Shown: positions 37,209-45,794 of the stretch, piece by piece
Position numbering within the stretch: the stretch's first letter is position 1
Layout: each line of letters opens with the position of its first letter
Assembly: GCF_900113705.1 (NCBI RefSeq)
Contig: NZ_FOQI01000010.1
Location: 62,001-126,000, forward strand
Origin: Collimonas sp. OK307
GTDB lineage: Bacteria; Pseudomonadota; Gammaproteobacteria; Burkholderiales; Burkholderiaceae_D
Length of the DNA stretch: 64,000 bases
Reading direction: 5' to 3'
Translations under genes and position numbers: made by a program
Notes under the pieces: model-generated
Database searches by the model: none
Seen by the model: the letters and a program-made list of their open reading frames with translations, nothing else
Told to the model about the DNA's origin: nothing

Positions 37209-37469
37209 TCACTTCTTTCTATTGCTGGCAATCATCGCAGCCAGCGCGCGTACCGATGCAAAATGGTTACGCGTCTCCGCCGAGTCTGCCGACAATGAAA
37301 TGCCGTAGCGCTTTTGGATCGCCACGCCCAATTCCAGCGCGTCGATCGAATCCAGCCCGAGACCGTCGACAAACAACGGCGCGTCGGTGACGATATCGGC
37401 CGTAGTGATATCTTCCAACTGCAGAACATCGATGATGATCTGCTTCACTTCTTCTTCAAGCTGCTGCAT
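37209..37469 (-). CDS. Acyl carrier protein (first of two)
   Basis: 86 aa. Phosphopantetheine serine in GLGLDSIDALELGVAI. It overlaps the acyltransferase by 14 bp. Compared with the second ACP it has a shorter helix 1 and a basic end (ASNRKK), consistent with division of labour between starter and extension steps. The downstream phosphopantetheinyl transferase of the same operon should modify both. Confidence 0.93.
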   Translation of the reverse strand: MQQLEEEVKQIIIDVLQLEDITTADIVTDAPLFVDGLGLDSIDALELGVAIQKRYGISLSADSAETRNHFASVRALAAMIASNRKK

Positions 37470-38235
37470 AGCCCTGGCTTTCTTTCCTAAAATAATCTTG
37501 CAGATGGGCAGTTAAATGCCTTGCTGCCAATACTTCGCTACCGGCTTTTACCAAAAATTCGTGTACTTCTATATCCTCTTTCACTTCAATGCTGAAATGC
37601 GCCGCTACCGGCGGCACCTGCCACCACTTGCTGCCCTTGCCCAAAGTCGGCGGCAGGCAACGGATTATTACCGGCGTCACATTTGACAAGCTGCGCACGG
37701 CGATATTCGCCGCGCCGCGTTTCAAGCTGATCTGGCCGTCACCGGCAGTGCGGGTGCCCTCCGGGAAAACAATCAGGTTGCTGCCGCGCCGCAAGGAGCT
37801 GATGCAATCTTCGATCAGTTCGCTGCCGCGGTCGTTGCTGATGTAGCCGGCGGCTCTGACCGGTCCGCGCGTAAACGGATTATCCCAGAGCCGGCCTTTG
37901 ACTATGCAATCCGCACGTTTGACAAAAGCCATCAGGAACACGGTATCAATCAAGGTCGGGTGGTTTGCCAGGATCAATAAACCTTGCCGCTCCAATCGTT
38001 CCAGTCCGCTGATTTCGTAGTTCAATACACCCAGCCATCGCATGCATCCAACAAAGCCGCGAAATGCCAGCCGAATCACACGGCGCGCTGCCACTATGCG
38101 CAGTTGCCGCTCCCAAATCAACAGATTCATTACCGGGAAAACCGTGACACGCAAAAGCAGGCCGCCAACTGCAAACAGCACAAAGCTGAAACCGGTTGCC
38201 AGCACGCGCCAATAGCGATTTGCACGCTTAACCAA
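37456..38235 (-). CDS. PlsC-like 1-acylglycerol-phosphate acyltransferase
   Basis: 259 aa from a TTG at 38235 that has GGAGG just upstream and overlaps the previous gene by 8 bp; an ATG at 38262 is the alternative. Catalytic NHPTLID (H(X)4D) and the FPEGTRTAGDGQISLKRGA block are typical of the PlsC family. An N-terminal membrane anchor (LATGFSFVLFAVGGLLLRV) is present. It would build the diacylglycerol-like lipid anchor on which the polyene is displayed. Confidence 0.87.
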   Translation of the reverse strand: MVKRANRYWRVLATGFSFVLFAVGGLLLRVTVFPVMNLLIWERQLRIVAARRVIRLAFRGFVGCMRWLGVLNYEISGLERLERQGLLILANHPTLIDTVFLMAFVKRADCIVKGRLWDNPFTRGPVRAAGYISNDRGSELIEDCISSLRRGSNLIVFPEGTRTAGDGQISLKRGAANIAVRSLSNVTPVIIRCLPPTLGKGSKWWQVPPVAAHFSIEVKEDIEVHEFLVKAGSEVLAARHLTAHLQDYFRKESQGYAAA

Positions 38236-39022
38236 GACGCCTCCAGCACCATCGGCGGCCATCGACCGTGCGGATCAGCTCGGGGTCCTGACGCAGATAA
38301 AAAGCCAACACTTCCAAACCGGCGGGTTGCCGGCCGATTGCTGGTTTCTGTTCCATTGCATCCGTTTCAACTCCAGCCTGCCCGCTCCAGGACAGAGAAA
38401 TGGTACTACGGGTACCACGGGTATTCCGCGATTCCGTGCCTGCCAGCTCTGCTGATTGTATTAACCAGGCCCAGGCAAATGGCTGCTCCTGGCAATCCTG
38501 AAATTCTTCAAATATCTCCGGCAAAAAACCGTCATAAACCACCAGCAACACCTCGGCCGCACCGTCCGCAAGCAAGCCGCAGGCTTCAATTACGGCATGC
38601 TCCACGCCACTGTGGCCGGCCGCCAGGGCCGCGTGACTGGCCTGATCCTGACGGGCAATGGAAAACAAGCCGGCAGCAGCATTGTGGACTGACAAACTGA
38701 AAGAGGTGGGAGACAGAGGTTGACCTTGCGCCAGATCGGCCAGCAACTCTACCGAACGCACGCATTCTCCGTGGCGAGAACAAAATACGGTTGGCACATC
38801 GGCCTTGCCATCGAGGCAACGGTAAGCCGCTTCCAATGCCATTTTGCCCATGGCGCCCGCACGCCGGCGCAACATGGCAGGCATGGCGGAAACGGCGGCT
38901 TCGCCACTGCCGGCAATGACGTATGGATCGTTGGCCCACGTCAGCCATGCTGCAGCCGTATCCAGTCCAGGCGCCCATGCCGCGTCAGATACAATTGAAA
39001 ACCTGACACCCCTGAGTTTCAT
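38228..39022 (-). CDS. Chain-length-factor-like ketosynthase (KSbeta)
   Basis: 264 aa from the ATG at 39022 (MKLRGVRFSIVSD), which has GGAG upstream. Only the N-terminal half of a ketosynthase fold is present. Where the active-site Cys would be, the sequence reads SVHNAAAGLFSIA, so it cannot condense by itself. Such Cys-less proteins form heterodimers with a full ketosynthase and set chain length. It is the first gene of the pigment operon; its promoter should lie in the 450 bp upstream. Confidence 0.87.
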   Translation of the reverse strand: MKLRGVRFSIVSDAAWAPGLDTAAAWLTWANDPYVIAGSGEAAVSAMPAMLRRRAGAMGKMALEAAYRCLDGKADVPTVFCSRHGECVRSVELLADLAQGQPLSPTSFSLSVHNAAAGLFSIARQDQASHAALAAGHSGVEHAVIEACGLLADGAAEVLLVVYDGFLPEIFEEFQDCQEQPFAWAWLIQSAELAGTESRNTRGTRSTISLSWSGQAGVETDAMEQKPAIGRQPAGLEVLAFYLRQDPELIRTVDGRRWCWRRLG

Positions 39023-39493
39023 CTCACCATTCTCCAACACCCATCAAATCGATTCCTGTCCTGCCAGCAATCTTGGGAGTTGAGCCGATGGCAATTCCAG
39101 TCGTAATTTCAATCATAAGCCCTGCATTTCGCGCGGCATTATAAGCCATACACGGCTATATGCCGCAGAGAAACATTATTAACCATGCCCTATCACTATC
39201 GGTAACCTTTTCTTGCAATCCCTTATGACAGAGCTTGTTTTACGCCGAAATATACAGCAAGTTTTAACATAAAGAACGGCGTAAACCGGATCATTTTCAT
39301 TCAGTTACAGTCATATTGGTGATCGAAAACAACATAATCCTGGTGACTGGCGCAAAATATTACAGAGAAGACAAGATCGATTTTGATCAGATCGACTAAG
39401 GGATGGCATTGCTGTCGATCGCCTGCGGCGAATGGCATCGATGCGACTCGTCGATAACGGCGCCAATCCGCCGCAAGCAGTCAAGATCTGCAG
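39023..39493. promoter_or_regulatory. Upstream region of the pigment operon
   Basis: This 471-bp gap lies between the first pigment gene (transcribed leftward) and the DUF1289 gene, which ends at 39494. It is AT-rich around 39160-39380 with no credible gene; an overlapping ORF at 39396-39650 is out of frame with the DUF1289 gene and looks spurious. The operon promoter must be here. The word GATCGA/GATCAGATCGA recurs at about 39321-39397. Confidence 0.5.
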
Positions 39494-39685
39494 CTATCCT
39501 TGCCGGCGTGGATAGCCTTCGGCGGTAATTCGTTGCCAGACCTTGGTTTTCTCTTCCTCGGTCATGAAGACCCAGTGGGCAACTTCGTTGACGGTACGGC
39601 CGCAACCGCGACAGACGTCGTCGAAAGTGGTGGAACAAACCGCCACGCATGGGGTATCGGGACGTTGCGGAGGAGACTCTGACAT
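39494..39685 (-). CDS. DUF1289 domain small Cys-rich protein
   Basis: 63 aa. Four cysteines in CVAVCSTTFDDVCRGCGRT and the following WVFMTEEEKTKVWQRI match the DUF1289 family, small proteins that probably bind a metal or iron-sulfur cluster. Function unknown. It is transcribed leftward, away from the TetR gene, and shares a divergent gap with it. Confidence 0.85.
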   Translation of the reverse strand: MSESPPQRPDTPCVAVCSTTFDDVCRGCGRTVNEVAHWVFMTEEEKTKVWQRITAEGYPRRQG

Positions 39686-39895
39686 GCTGACCTTTTAATA
39701 TGTAAAGCGTTGCCCGGATATTGGCACCAGGCGCTCCATTTTATAACAGCAGAAGGATGGGTGCGATGATTAGGCACGTCAAGAAATGGAAGAAACAAAG
39801 ATCCACGCCTAGTCAAGTAAATATGATTACTATCATTTCAGCAACGCAAATTACGTCGATAGGCAGGAAGCAATATACAATCTTCACTGAAGCTA

Positions 39896-39911
39896 TTTAC
39901 CAATTGGTAAA
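39896..39911. promoter_or_regulatory. 16-bp perfect palindrome upstream of the TetR gene (candidate operator)
   Basis: TTTACCAATTGGTAAA is its own reverse complement over all 16 bases and ends 38 bp before the TetR start codon. TetR regulators usually bind palindromes of this size next to their own promoter, so autoregulation is likely (inference). Confidence 0.65.
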
Positions 39912-39949
39912 ACAGCATTGCGGACTGGATATCAGAAAGAAAATAAGTC

Positions 39950-40615
39950 ATGGAGCAAAAGGCGCCGCGTCGCACCCGCGAAAAAATCATGGATCTGTCG
40001 CTGCGACTCTTCAACGAGTTCGGCGAACCCAATATCACGACCACCATCATCGCCGACGAGATGAAGATCTCGCCGGGAAACCTGTACTACCATTTCCGCA
40101 ACAAGGACGATATCGTCAATTCGATTTTCGTCACGTTCGAGGAAGAAATCAGCCGCATGCTGGCAATGACGCAAGGTCAGCGCCCTACCATGATCGACGT
40201 CTGGCATTATCTGCACCACATGTTCCAGCTGATCTGGCGCTATCGCTTCTTCTATCGCGACCTCAACGACCTGTTGTCCCGCAATCGCACCCTGGAGCTC
40301 CATTTCAAGGAAATCTTCGGTCACAAGATTGCGGTGGTCAAAGAGCTGTGCCATGGCTTGCATGAAGATAAGGCGCTACATGCCACTCCGGCCGAGATCG
40401 ACGCCCTGGCGTCCAACATGGTGGTGGTTGCCAGTTACTGGCTGTCATACCAGTACGTCCTGAATCCTCGCCAATATACGGAACAAGCTGTAGTCGAACA
40501 TGCTCTGGCCAGCGGCTGTTACCAGGTGCTGGCGCTGATGCAGCCCTATCTGCGCGGCGAAACGCTGGTCCATTTTGAACAATTGAAAACCAAATATTTG
40601 CAAAACAACGTCTGA
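39950..40615 (+). CDS. TetR/AcrR-family transcriptional regulator
   Basis: 221 aa. The N-terminal TetR helix-turn-helix is complete (TRREKI-type start, then LFNEFGEPNITTTIIADEMK and ISPGNLYYHFRNKDDIVNSI). The C-terminal ligand domain is helical; its MIDVWHYLHHMFQLIWRYRF segment resembles regulators near fatty-acid or membrane-lipid genes, but this is weak. The downstream LOG-family gene starts in its stop codon (TGATGA), so the two are cotranscribed. It may also control the pigment operon, whose start is 0.9 kb away on the other strand. Confidence 0.9.
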   Translation: MEQKAPRRTREKIMDLSLRLFNEFGEPNITTTIIADEMKISPGNLYYHFRNKDDIVNSIFVTFEEEISRMLAMTQGQRPTMIDVWHYLHHMFQLIWRYRFFYRDLNDLLSRNRTLELHFKEIFGHKIAVVKELCHGLHEDKALHATPAEIDALASNMVVVASYWLSYQYVLNPRQYTEQAVVEHALASGCYQVLALMQPYLRGETLVHFEQLKTKYLQNNV

Positions 40616-41196
40616 TGAAATCTCTCTGTATTTATTGCGGCTCTTCTCCCGGCGCTACGCCGGTCTATGCACAAGCAGCGCGCGGGCTGGCGCAAGCCAT
40701 GGTCGAACAGGATATCGCGCTGGTATACGGCGGCGGCAATGTCGGCCTGATGGGAATCATTGCCGATGAAGTCATGCGCCTGGGCGGCCAGGCCACCGGC
40801 GTGATCCCGGAGGCACTACTGAAAAAAGAACTCGGCCATAAAGGTCTGACTCAGCTGCATATCGTCAAGGACATGCATGAGCGCAAAGCGACGATGGCCG
40901 ACCTGTCCGATGGCTTTATCGCGATGCCGGGCGGCGTCGGCACGCTGGAAGAATTGTTTGAGGTATTTACCTGGGCCCAATTGGGCTTCCACCAGAAACC
41001 GATCGGCTTGCTGAACGTCGACGGTTTTTACGACGGTTTGCTGCAGTTCATCCAGCACATGGTGTCGCAACGCTTCCTGAAAGGCGAACAGGCGGAAATC
41101 CTGATAGCGGAAGCGCAGCCTGTGGACCTGCTGCAACGATTCAGGTCGTTTGTGCCGCAACACGTGCCGAAATGGCTGGACCGCAACACCATCTGA
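40615..41196 (+). CDS. LOG-family protein (nucleoside monophosphate phosphoribohydrolase)
   Basis: 193 aa. The family signature PGGVGTLEELFEV (about residues 103-115) and the earlier GGGNVGLMG with the catalytic Arg/Glu pair are present. LOG proteins cleave N-glycosidic bonds of nucleoside monophosphates (cytokinin activation in plants and some bacteria; role in most bacteria unclear). One-base overlap with the TetR gene. Confidence 0.92.
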   Translation: MKSLCIYCGSSPGATPVYAQAARGLAQAMVEQDIALVYGGGNVGLMGIIADEVMRLGGQATGVIPEALLKKELGHKGLTQLHIVKDMHERKATMADLSDGFIAMPGGVGTLEELFEVFTWAQLGFHQKPIGLLNVDGFYDGLLQFIQHMVSQRFLKGEQAEILIAEAQPVDLLQRFRSFVPQHVPKWLDRNTI

Positions 41197-41204
41197 AATG
41201 CAAA

Positions 41205-41231
41205 CGGGGTGGACAAAATATGCCCACCCCG
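41205..41231. terminator. Bidirectional hairpin terminator with GC-rich stem
   Basis: CGGGGTGG (41205-41212) pairs with CCACCCCG (41224-41231) over an 11-nt loop. It sits between the convergent LOG-family gene and the PLP enzyme gene. The core resembles the hairpin at 42521-42545. Confidence 0.7.
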
Positions 41232-41249
41232 CTTTATAGTCCTGCCAGA

Positions 41250-42485
41250 TCAAGCCTGCAGCGCTTGCCGGAAATCTTCCACCAGGTCTGCCGTATCTTC
41301 AATCCCGATCGATACCCGGATCAGCGATTCGCTGATGCCCATGGCAGCGCGGCGCTCTGCCCCCATCTCATAGAAAATGGTATGGGCAACGGCGATGACC
41401 AGGGTGCGGTTGTCACCCAGATGGGTACCGGAAATCGCCAGCCTCAACCGGTTCAGGTAATCGAAACAATCGATCTCCGGCTTCAATTCAAAACTGAACA
41501 GATAACCCGATGCGCGGAACAGATCGGCTGCCAACGCGTGCTGCGGATGTGATTTCAAGCCCGGGTAGTGTACTGCCGCTACCCGCGGATCGGCTTCCAG
41601 CATCTGCGCCACAGCGAGTGCACTGGCGCTGCTACGCTCCATCCGCAACGCCACGGTTTCTGCGCCGACGGCGATATGGTGGGCAGCTTCTGGCCCGAGA
41701 GATGCGCCAAAGTCGCGCAAGCCTTTGGCGCGGATCTGCGCCATGCCCCATTGCGGCTGCGGATTGCGTTTGTAGGCATCCAGAATGTTGGGATAGCAGC
41801 TCCAGTCATACAAGCCGGTATCGGTAAGCGCACCGCCCAATGCATTGCCATGGCCGCCGATCGATTTGGTCAGGGAATTGACCACCAGTCCGGCGCCCAC
41901 CGATTTCGGCTGGAACAGATAGGGTGAGGTCATGGTGTTATCCACCACGAATAAAATTCCACGCTCGCGACACAAATCGCCGATGCGCTTGAGGTCGGCA
42001 ACCTGAGTGCGTGGATTGGCGATGGTTTCAACAAACACCATGCGTGTCGCCGGCGTCAATGCGGCTTCCATCTGCGCCACATCGGTAGCGTCGACCATGC
42101 TCACTTTACCGCCCTGGCCAACGTACGTTTGCCACAGGCTGGCAGTGTTCCCGAACAAGAATACCGACGACACCACGTGATCGCCTTCGCGCAGCAAGGC
42201 TTGCACCAGCACGCCGATTGCCGCCATGCCGGAAGCGAAACAGATGGTGGCGAGAGCCCCTTCCATTTTGGTTACCTTGTCTTCAAGCGCGGCGACGGTC
42301 GGGTTGCCTTGGCGACCATAGCGGTAGCCGGACTGCTTGCCCTGGAATACTTCGGCCAGCTGGCGCGCATCGCTGTACCCCCAGGTTACCGAGGTGTGGA
42401 TGGGCTTGTGCGGTGCGCCGTGCTCGATGGTTTTTTGCCGGTCGCTGTGCAGGATGGTGGTGGTGAAGCCGTATCTTGAAGTCAT
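41250..42485 (-). CDS. Cystathionine gamma-synthase family PLP enzyme
   Basis: 411 aa. PLP lysine in NSLTKSIGGHGNALGGA; substrate and cofactor residues in YGRQGNPTVAALEDKV and ASGMAAIG. This fold covers cystathionine synthase, O-succinylhomoserine sulfhydrylase and lyases; sequence alone does not settle which. In many related genomes a sulfhydrylase gene (metZ) occupies this place after purF, but the N-terminus here (TTTILHSDRQK) differs from what I remember of MetZ. Confidence 0.88.
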   Translation of the reverse strand: MTSRYGFTTTILHSDRQKTIEHGAPHKPIHTSVTWGYSDARQLAEVFQGKQSGYRYGRQGNPTVAALEDKVTKMEGALATICFASGMAAIGVLVQALLREGDHVVSSVFLFGNTASLWQTYVGQGGKVSMVDATDVAQMEAALTPATRMVFVETIANPRTQVADLKRIGDLCRERGILFVVDNTMTSPYLFQPKSVGAGLVVNSLTKSIGGHGNALGGALTDTGLYDWSCYPNILDAYKRNPQPQWGMAQIRAKGLRDFGASLGPEAAHHIAVGAETVALRMERSSASALAVAQMLEADPRVAAVHYPGLKSHPQHALAADLFRASGYLFSFELKPEIDCFDYLNRLRLAISGTHLGDNRTLVIAVAHTIFYEMGAERRAAMGISESLIRVSIGIEDTADLVEDFRQALQA

Positions 42486-42520
42486 ATTTGATCAATGCTT
42501 ATTTAAGAGCTTTGGCGCGC

Positions 42521-42545
42521 AGGATGGGCATGCTGTGCCCACCCT
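42521..42545. repeat. GTGGGCA-type hairpin repeat
   Basis: TGGGCA (42525-42530) and TGCCCA (42536-42541) form a stem, extended imperfectly on both sides. It lies between purF and the PLP enzyme gene. The core is a palindrome type that I recall in many copies in Burkholderiales intergenic regions; a related hairpin flanks the other end of the gene (41205-41231). Confidence 0.55.
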
Positions 42546-42562
42546 ACTTCACTACCGGACAA

Positions 42563-44080
42563 TCAGTCGACTTGCGCCAGGCTCAGATTCAACTGTGAAC
42601 GCACCGCATCTTCACTTTCCGGCTTTGGATTATTGCGTGCGAACTCGATACGGTCGAGGTAGTCGCGCGAAATGTCGCCGGTGATGTAGTTGCCGTCAAA
42701 GCAGGATGCTTCGAAATTGCGCAGCATAGGATTGACGTCGGAAATCGAACGCTTGAGGGCGTCGATATCCTGATACACCAATGCATCGGCGGTAATTTCG
42801 CGGCAAACTTCCTCATCGGTGCGACCGTAGGCGATCAGTTCGCCGCGGGTCGGCATGTCGATGCCGTAGACGTTGGGGAACTTGACCGGTGGCGCTGCCG
42901 AGGCAAAGATCACGCGCTTGGCGCCGGAATCACGCGCCATTTGCACGATTTCACGGCTGGTAGTGCCGCGCACGATCGAATCGTCGACCAGCAGCACGGT
43001 CTTGCCCTTGAACTCGGAGCCGATCGCATTGAGCTTCTGGCGTACCGATTTCTTGCGGATTGCCTGCCCAGGCATCAGGAAGGTGCGGCCGATGTAACGG
43101 TTCTTGATGAAACCTTCGCGGTATTCGATATTCAGCTTGAGCGCCAGCTGGATTGCCGCAGGACGGGACGAATCGGGAATCGGCATGACCACATCGATGT
43201 CGCCGCCTGGAAATTCACGCTTGATCTTGTCGGCCAGGTACTCGCCCATTTTCAGGCGGGTTGCGTACACCGATGCGCCGTCGATGATCGAATCAGGACG
43301 GGCCAGGTACACGAATTCGAAGGCGCAAGGATTCAGGGTCGGATTGTCAGCGCATTGCTGGTTATACATCTGGCCGTCGATGTCGATGAAAATCGCTTCG
43401 CCCGGCATCACATCGCGCAGGAAGCGGAAACCCAGGCCTTCCAGTGCGACGGACTCGCTGGCGATGACGTATTCGGTGCCCTTGTCGGTTTCGTTGAGGC
43501 CGATGCACAGCGGCCGGATCCCGTACGGATCGCGGAATGCCAGCAAACCATGGCCGGCAATCTGCGCCACCACGGCGTAGGAACCGCGCACACGTTTGTG
43601 GACGCTTGCCACGGCCTTGAACAAGACGCCAGGATCGAGCGAGTAGCCGATGGTTGCTTGCTGGATTTCATGCGCCAGAACGTTCAGCAACACTTCTGTG
43701 TCGGAATCGGTGTTGATATGCCGTCTATCGTTTTTGAACATCTCGATTTTCAGCTGCTCGGCGTTGGTCAGGTTGCCATTGTGCGCCAGGATGATGCCGA
43801 ACGGCGCATTGACGTAAAACGGTTGCGCCTCTTCCGCGCTGGCGGTGCCTGCGGTCGGATAACGCACCTGGCCGATGCCAAAATTACCTGGCAGCGAGCG
43901 CATGTTGCGGGTACGGAAGACGTCGCGCACCAGGCCGTTGGCCTTATGCATGAAAAATCCGTTGCCGTGATTGGTAGCGATCCCCGCCGCATCCTGACCA
44001 CGATGTTGCAAAAGCAACAAGGCGTCATAAATGAGCTGATTAGCGGGGTTGTGGGAAGCGATGCCGACTATGCCACACAT
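42563..44080 (-). CDS. purF: Amidophosphoribosyltransferase PurF
   Basis: 505 aa. The N-terminal nucleophile Cys2 (MCGIVGIASHN) forms the glutaminase site after Met removal. The phosphoribosyltransferase motif VLLVDDSIVRGTTSREIV is intact. It makes 5-phosphoribosylamine, the first committed step of purine synthesis. It follows cvpA, as in E. coli and most betaproteobacteria. Confidence 0.98.
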   Translation of the reverse strand: MCGIVGIASHNPANQLIYDALLLLQHRGQDAAGIATNHGNGFFMHKANGLVRDVFRTRNMRSLPGNFGIGQVRYPTAGTASAEEAQPFYVNAPFGIILAHNGNLTNAEQLKIEMFKNDRRHINTDSDTEVLLNVLAHEIQQATIGYSLDPGVLFKAVASVHKRVRGSYAVVAQIAGHGLLAFRDPYGIRPLCIGLNETDKGTEYVIASESVALEGLGFRFLRDVMPGEAIFIDIDGQMYNQQCADNPTLNPCAFEFVYLARPDSIIDGASVYATRLKMGEYLADKIKREFPGGDIDVVMPIPDSSRPAAIQLALKLNIEYREGFIKNRYIGRTFLMPGQAIRKKSVRQKLNAIGSEFKGKTVLLVDDSIVRGTTSREIVQMARDSGAKRVIFASAAPPVKFPNVYGIDMPTRGELIAYGRTDEEVCREITADALVYQDIDALKRSISDVNPMLRNFEASCFDGNYITGDISRDYLDRIEFARNNPKPESEDAVRSQLNLSLAQVD

Positions 44081-44183
44081 GGTGGACTCCTAAACAATAA
44101 ACAATCCGGGACTACTCAATGGGACTTATGCAACTTCGCCATACCGTGCCGGCGAAATCCTGCACAAATCCCGTAAAGCAAAT

Positions 44184-44672
44184 TCAAAACTTCAGATGGC
44201 TGGCGAACTCACCCGGCAAATAGGGTATGACAGTCCGTGCAGCAGTCTCCGCCATCGGGCTCAGCAGCGCATCGCGCCATAAAGGCTGTTGCGGAATTGC
44301 TGTAGCACCGCATACCAAAACCACCGCCAACACAATCACCAGGCCACGCGCCACGCCGAACAAGACACCCAGTCCATGATCCACCAGTCCCAAACCGCTG
44401 GCTTTGATCACGGCTTCCAGCGCCATGCTCAACAACATCATTAATAACCTTACGCCAATAAACAATGCCAGGAAAGCCACAATTAAACGCGTTACATTTC
44501 CAGGAATCACTTCGGGGAGCAATTTTGCCAGATTTTCACCATACGCGTTGGCGACCACCAAGGCTACGACCCAACTTGCCAATGACAGGATTTCCTTTAC
44601 CAAGCCGCGCAAAGTGCTGATCACGACCGAGCAGATCAGTACGAATAACACCAGATAATCGAAAATTGTCAC
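44184..44672 (-). CDS. cvpA: CvpA-like membrane protein
   Basis: 162 aa. Four hydrophobic segments (FDYLVLFVLICSVVIS, SLASWVVALVVANAY, LIVAFLALFIGVRLLMMLL, ARGLVIVLAVVLVCGA) and the typical start MTIFDYLVLFVL. In E. coli CvpA is needed for colicin V production and bile resistance. It lies between dedD and purF, its usual place. Confidence 0.93.
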   Translation of the reverse strand: MTIFDYLVLFVLICSVVISTLRGLVKEILSLASWVVALVVANAYGENLAKLLPEVIPGNVTRLIVAFLALFIGVRLLMMLLSMALEAVIKASGLGLVDHGLGVLFGVARGLVIVLAVVLVCGATAIPQQPLWRDALLSPMAETAARTVIPYLPGEFASHLKF

Positions 44673-44764
44673 GCTGTCCGCATCGTTGTCTGCATATCTT
44701 TGATCAGTGACCTATATGGCGCCGGATACGGCCAAAATCAAGCCACTTGTCCGCCAGCTCGTTA

Positions 44765-45736
44765 TCAACCAGGAATCAAACTGCCGCTCAAACCCAGCTT
44801 GGCCAGCTTGGCGCGCGTTTTTTCAGCTTCTTCCTTGCTACTGAACGGGCCAACGCGGACACGGATGCGATCACCCGCCTGGGTTGGGACTTTCTGTGTA
44901 TATGAATGAATACCCGCATCTTTCAGCTTGCCTTGCAGCTCATCGACTTTGTCTTGCGTTGCCAGTGCGGCTACCTGCAGCACGAATTTTCCAGGCTTCT
45001 TGTCGGCTGCCGGCGCGGCTGCGCCCCGCCCTTCCAGAATCGCTTGCGCCCGCGCTGCGTCATCCTGTTTATCGGCGACCTGGCTTGGCTCGGCTTTAGG
45101 CTTTGGCTTGGCTTCCGGCTTCGGTTCTGGCTTAGTTTCTGACTTTGGTTTAGGTTCTGGTTTAGGCGCGACCTCCGGTGGCACCGCTGCAACCACCTTA
45201 GGCGGGGTTGCAGTCGCATTGCCAGCATTGTCGGACACGGCAGGTTTGGCTACAGCCGCTGGCGGTGGTGCCGGTGTTGGCGCAACCGGAGTAGTGCTGG
45301 CCGGATCGACTATTTCTTCCTGTTGATCAAGACCGCTGCTATTGCTGACCGATGCCGCGCTGGCCGAGGCATTTGCGCCCGTGCCTGCACCTGCGCTTGC
45401 ATCCACCTTATCGCGCGACGGAATCTGAATTGCAATATCGTTAGGCAGCGACTTCGGCTCGGAATCGAGGATCATCGGCAACACGATCACTACCGCCAGC
45501 ACGAGGGCTACAGCTCCCACCAGCCGGCGCCGGGCCCGCTTCTTTTCCGGCAAGACCGGATCGACCGCTTCATTCGGCTGGTTGCCGGCCTTGTTTGCCT
45601 TGGCTTTGCGCGAGCGCAAGGGCAGTTCGCCCTGTTCCGCGCCAGGACCGAATCCGGTATCCGCCTTTGAACGATAAACGCCCTGGTCAGGGTCTGTTTG
45701 CTGCTTGTTTTTGCGAAGAAAAGAGAACAAACCCAT
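44765..45736 (-). CDS. dedD: SPOR-domain protein, DedD-like
   Basis: 323 aa from the ATG at 45736. The cytoplasmic N-terminus (MGLFSFLRKNKQQ) and one membrane segment (RLVGAVALVLAVVIVLPMIL) precede a low-complexity Pro/Lys/Glu/Ala linker (repeats such as PEPKPKSETKPEPKPEAKPK) and a C-terminal SPOR domain (KFVLQVAALATQDKVDELQG). It binds denuded glycan at the septum and aids cell division. Confidence 0.9.
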   Translation of the reverse strand: MGLFSFLRKNKQQTDPDQGVYRSKADTGFGPGAEQGELPLRSRKAKANKAGNQPNEAVDPVLPEKKRARRRLVGAVALVLAVVIVLPMILDSEPKSLPNDIAIQIPSRDKVDASAGAGTGANASASAASVSNSSGLDQQEEIVDPASTTPVAPTPAPPPAAVAKPAVSDNAGNATATPPKVVAAVPPEVAPKPEPKPKSETKPEPKPEAKPKPKAEPSQVADKQDDAARAQAILEGRGAAAPAADKKPGKFVLQVAALATQDKVDELQGKLKDAGIHSYTQKVPTQAGDRIRVRVGPFSSKEEAEKTRAKLAKLGLSGSLIPG

Positions 45737-45794
45737 GCGATATTTTTTGCTAGCTAGTGAGCGGCGGATACAAATCATACCCGCTCATAAATCG

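Noticed and set aside
21416-39022. Pigment operon as a recently acquired island
   Set aside because: No tRNA, integrase or IS at the borders, and composition resembles the neighbours; transfer cannot be shown from this window.
42941-44176. 411-codon plus-strand ORF opposite purF
   Set aside because: Shadow of purF; no start signal and no family resemblance.
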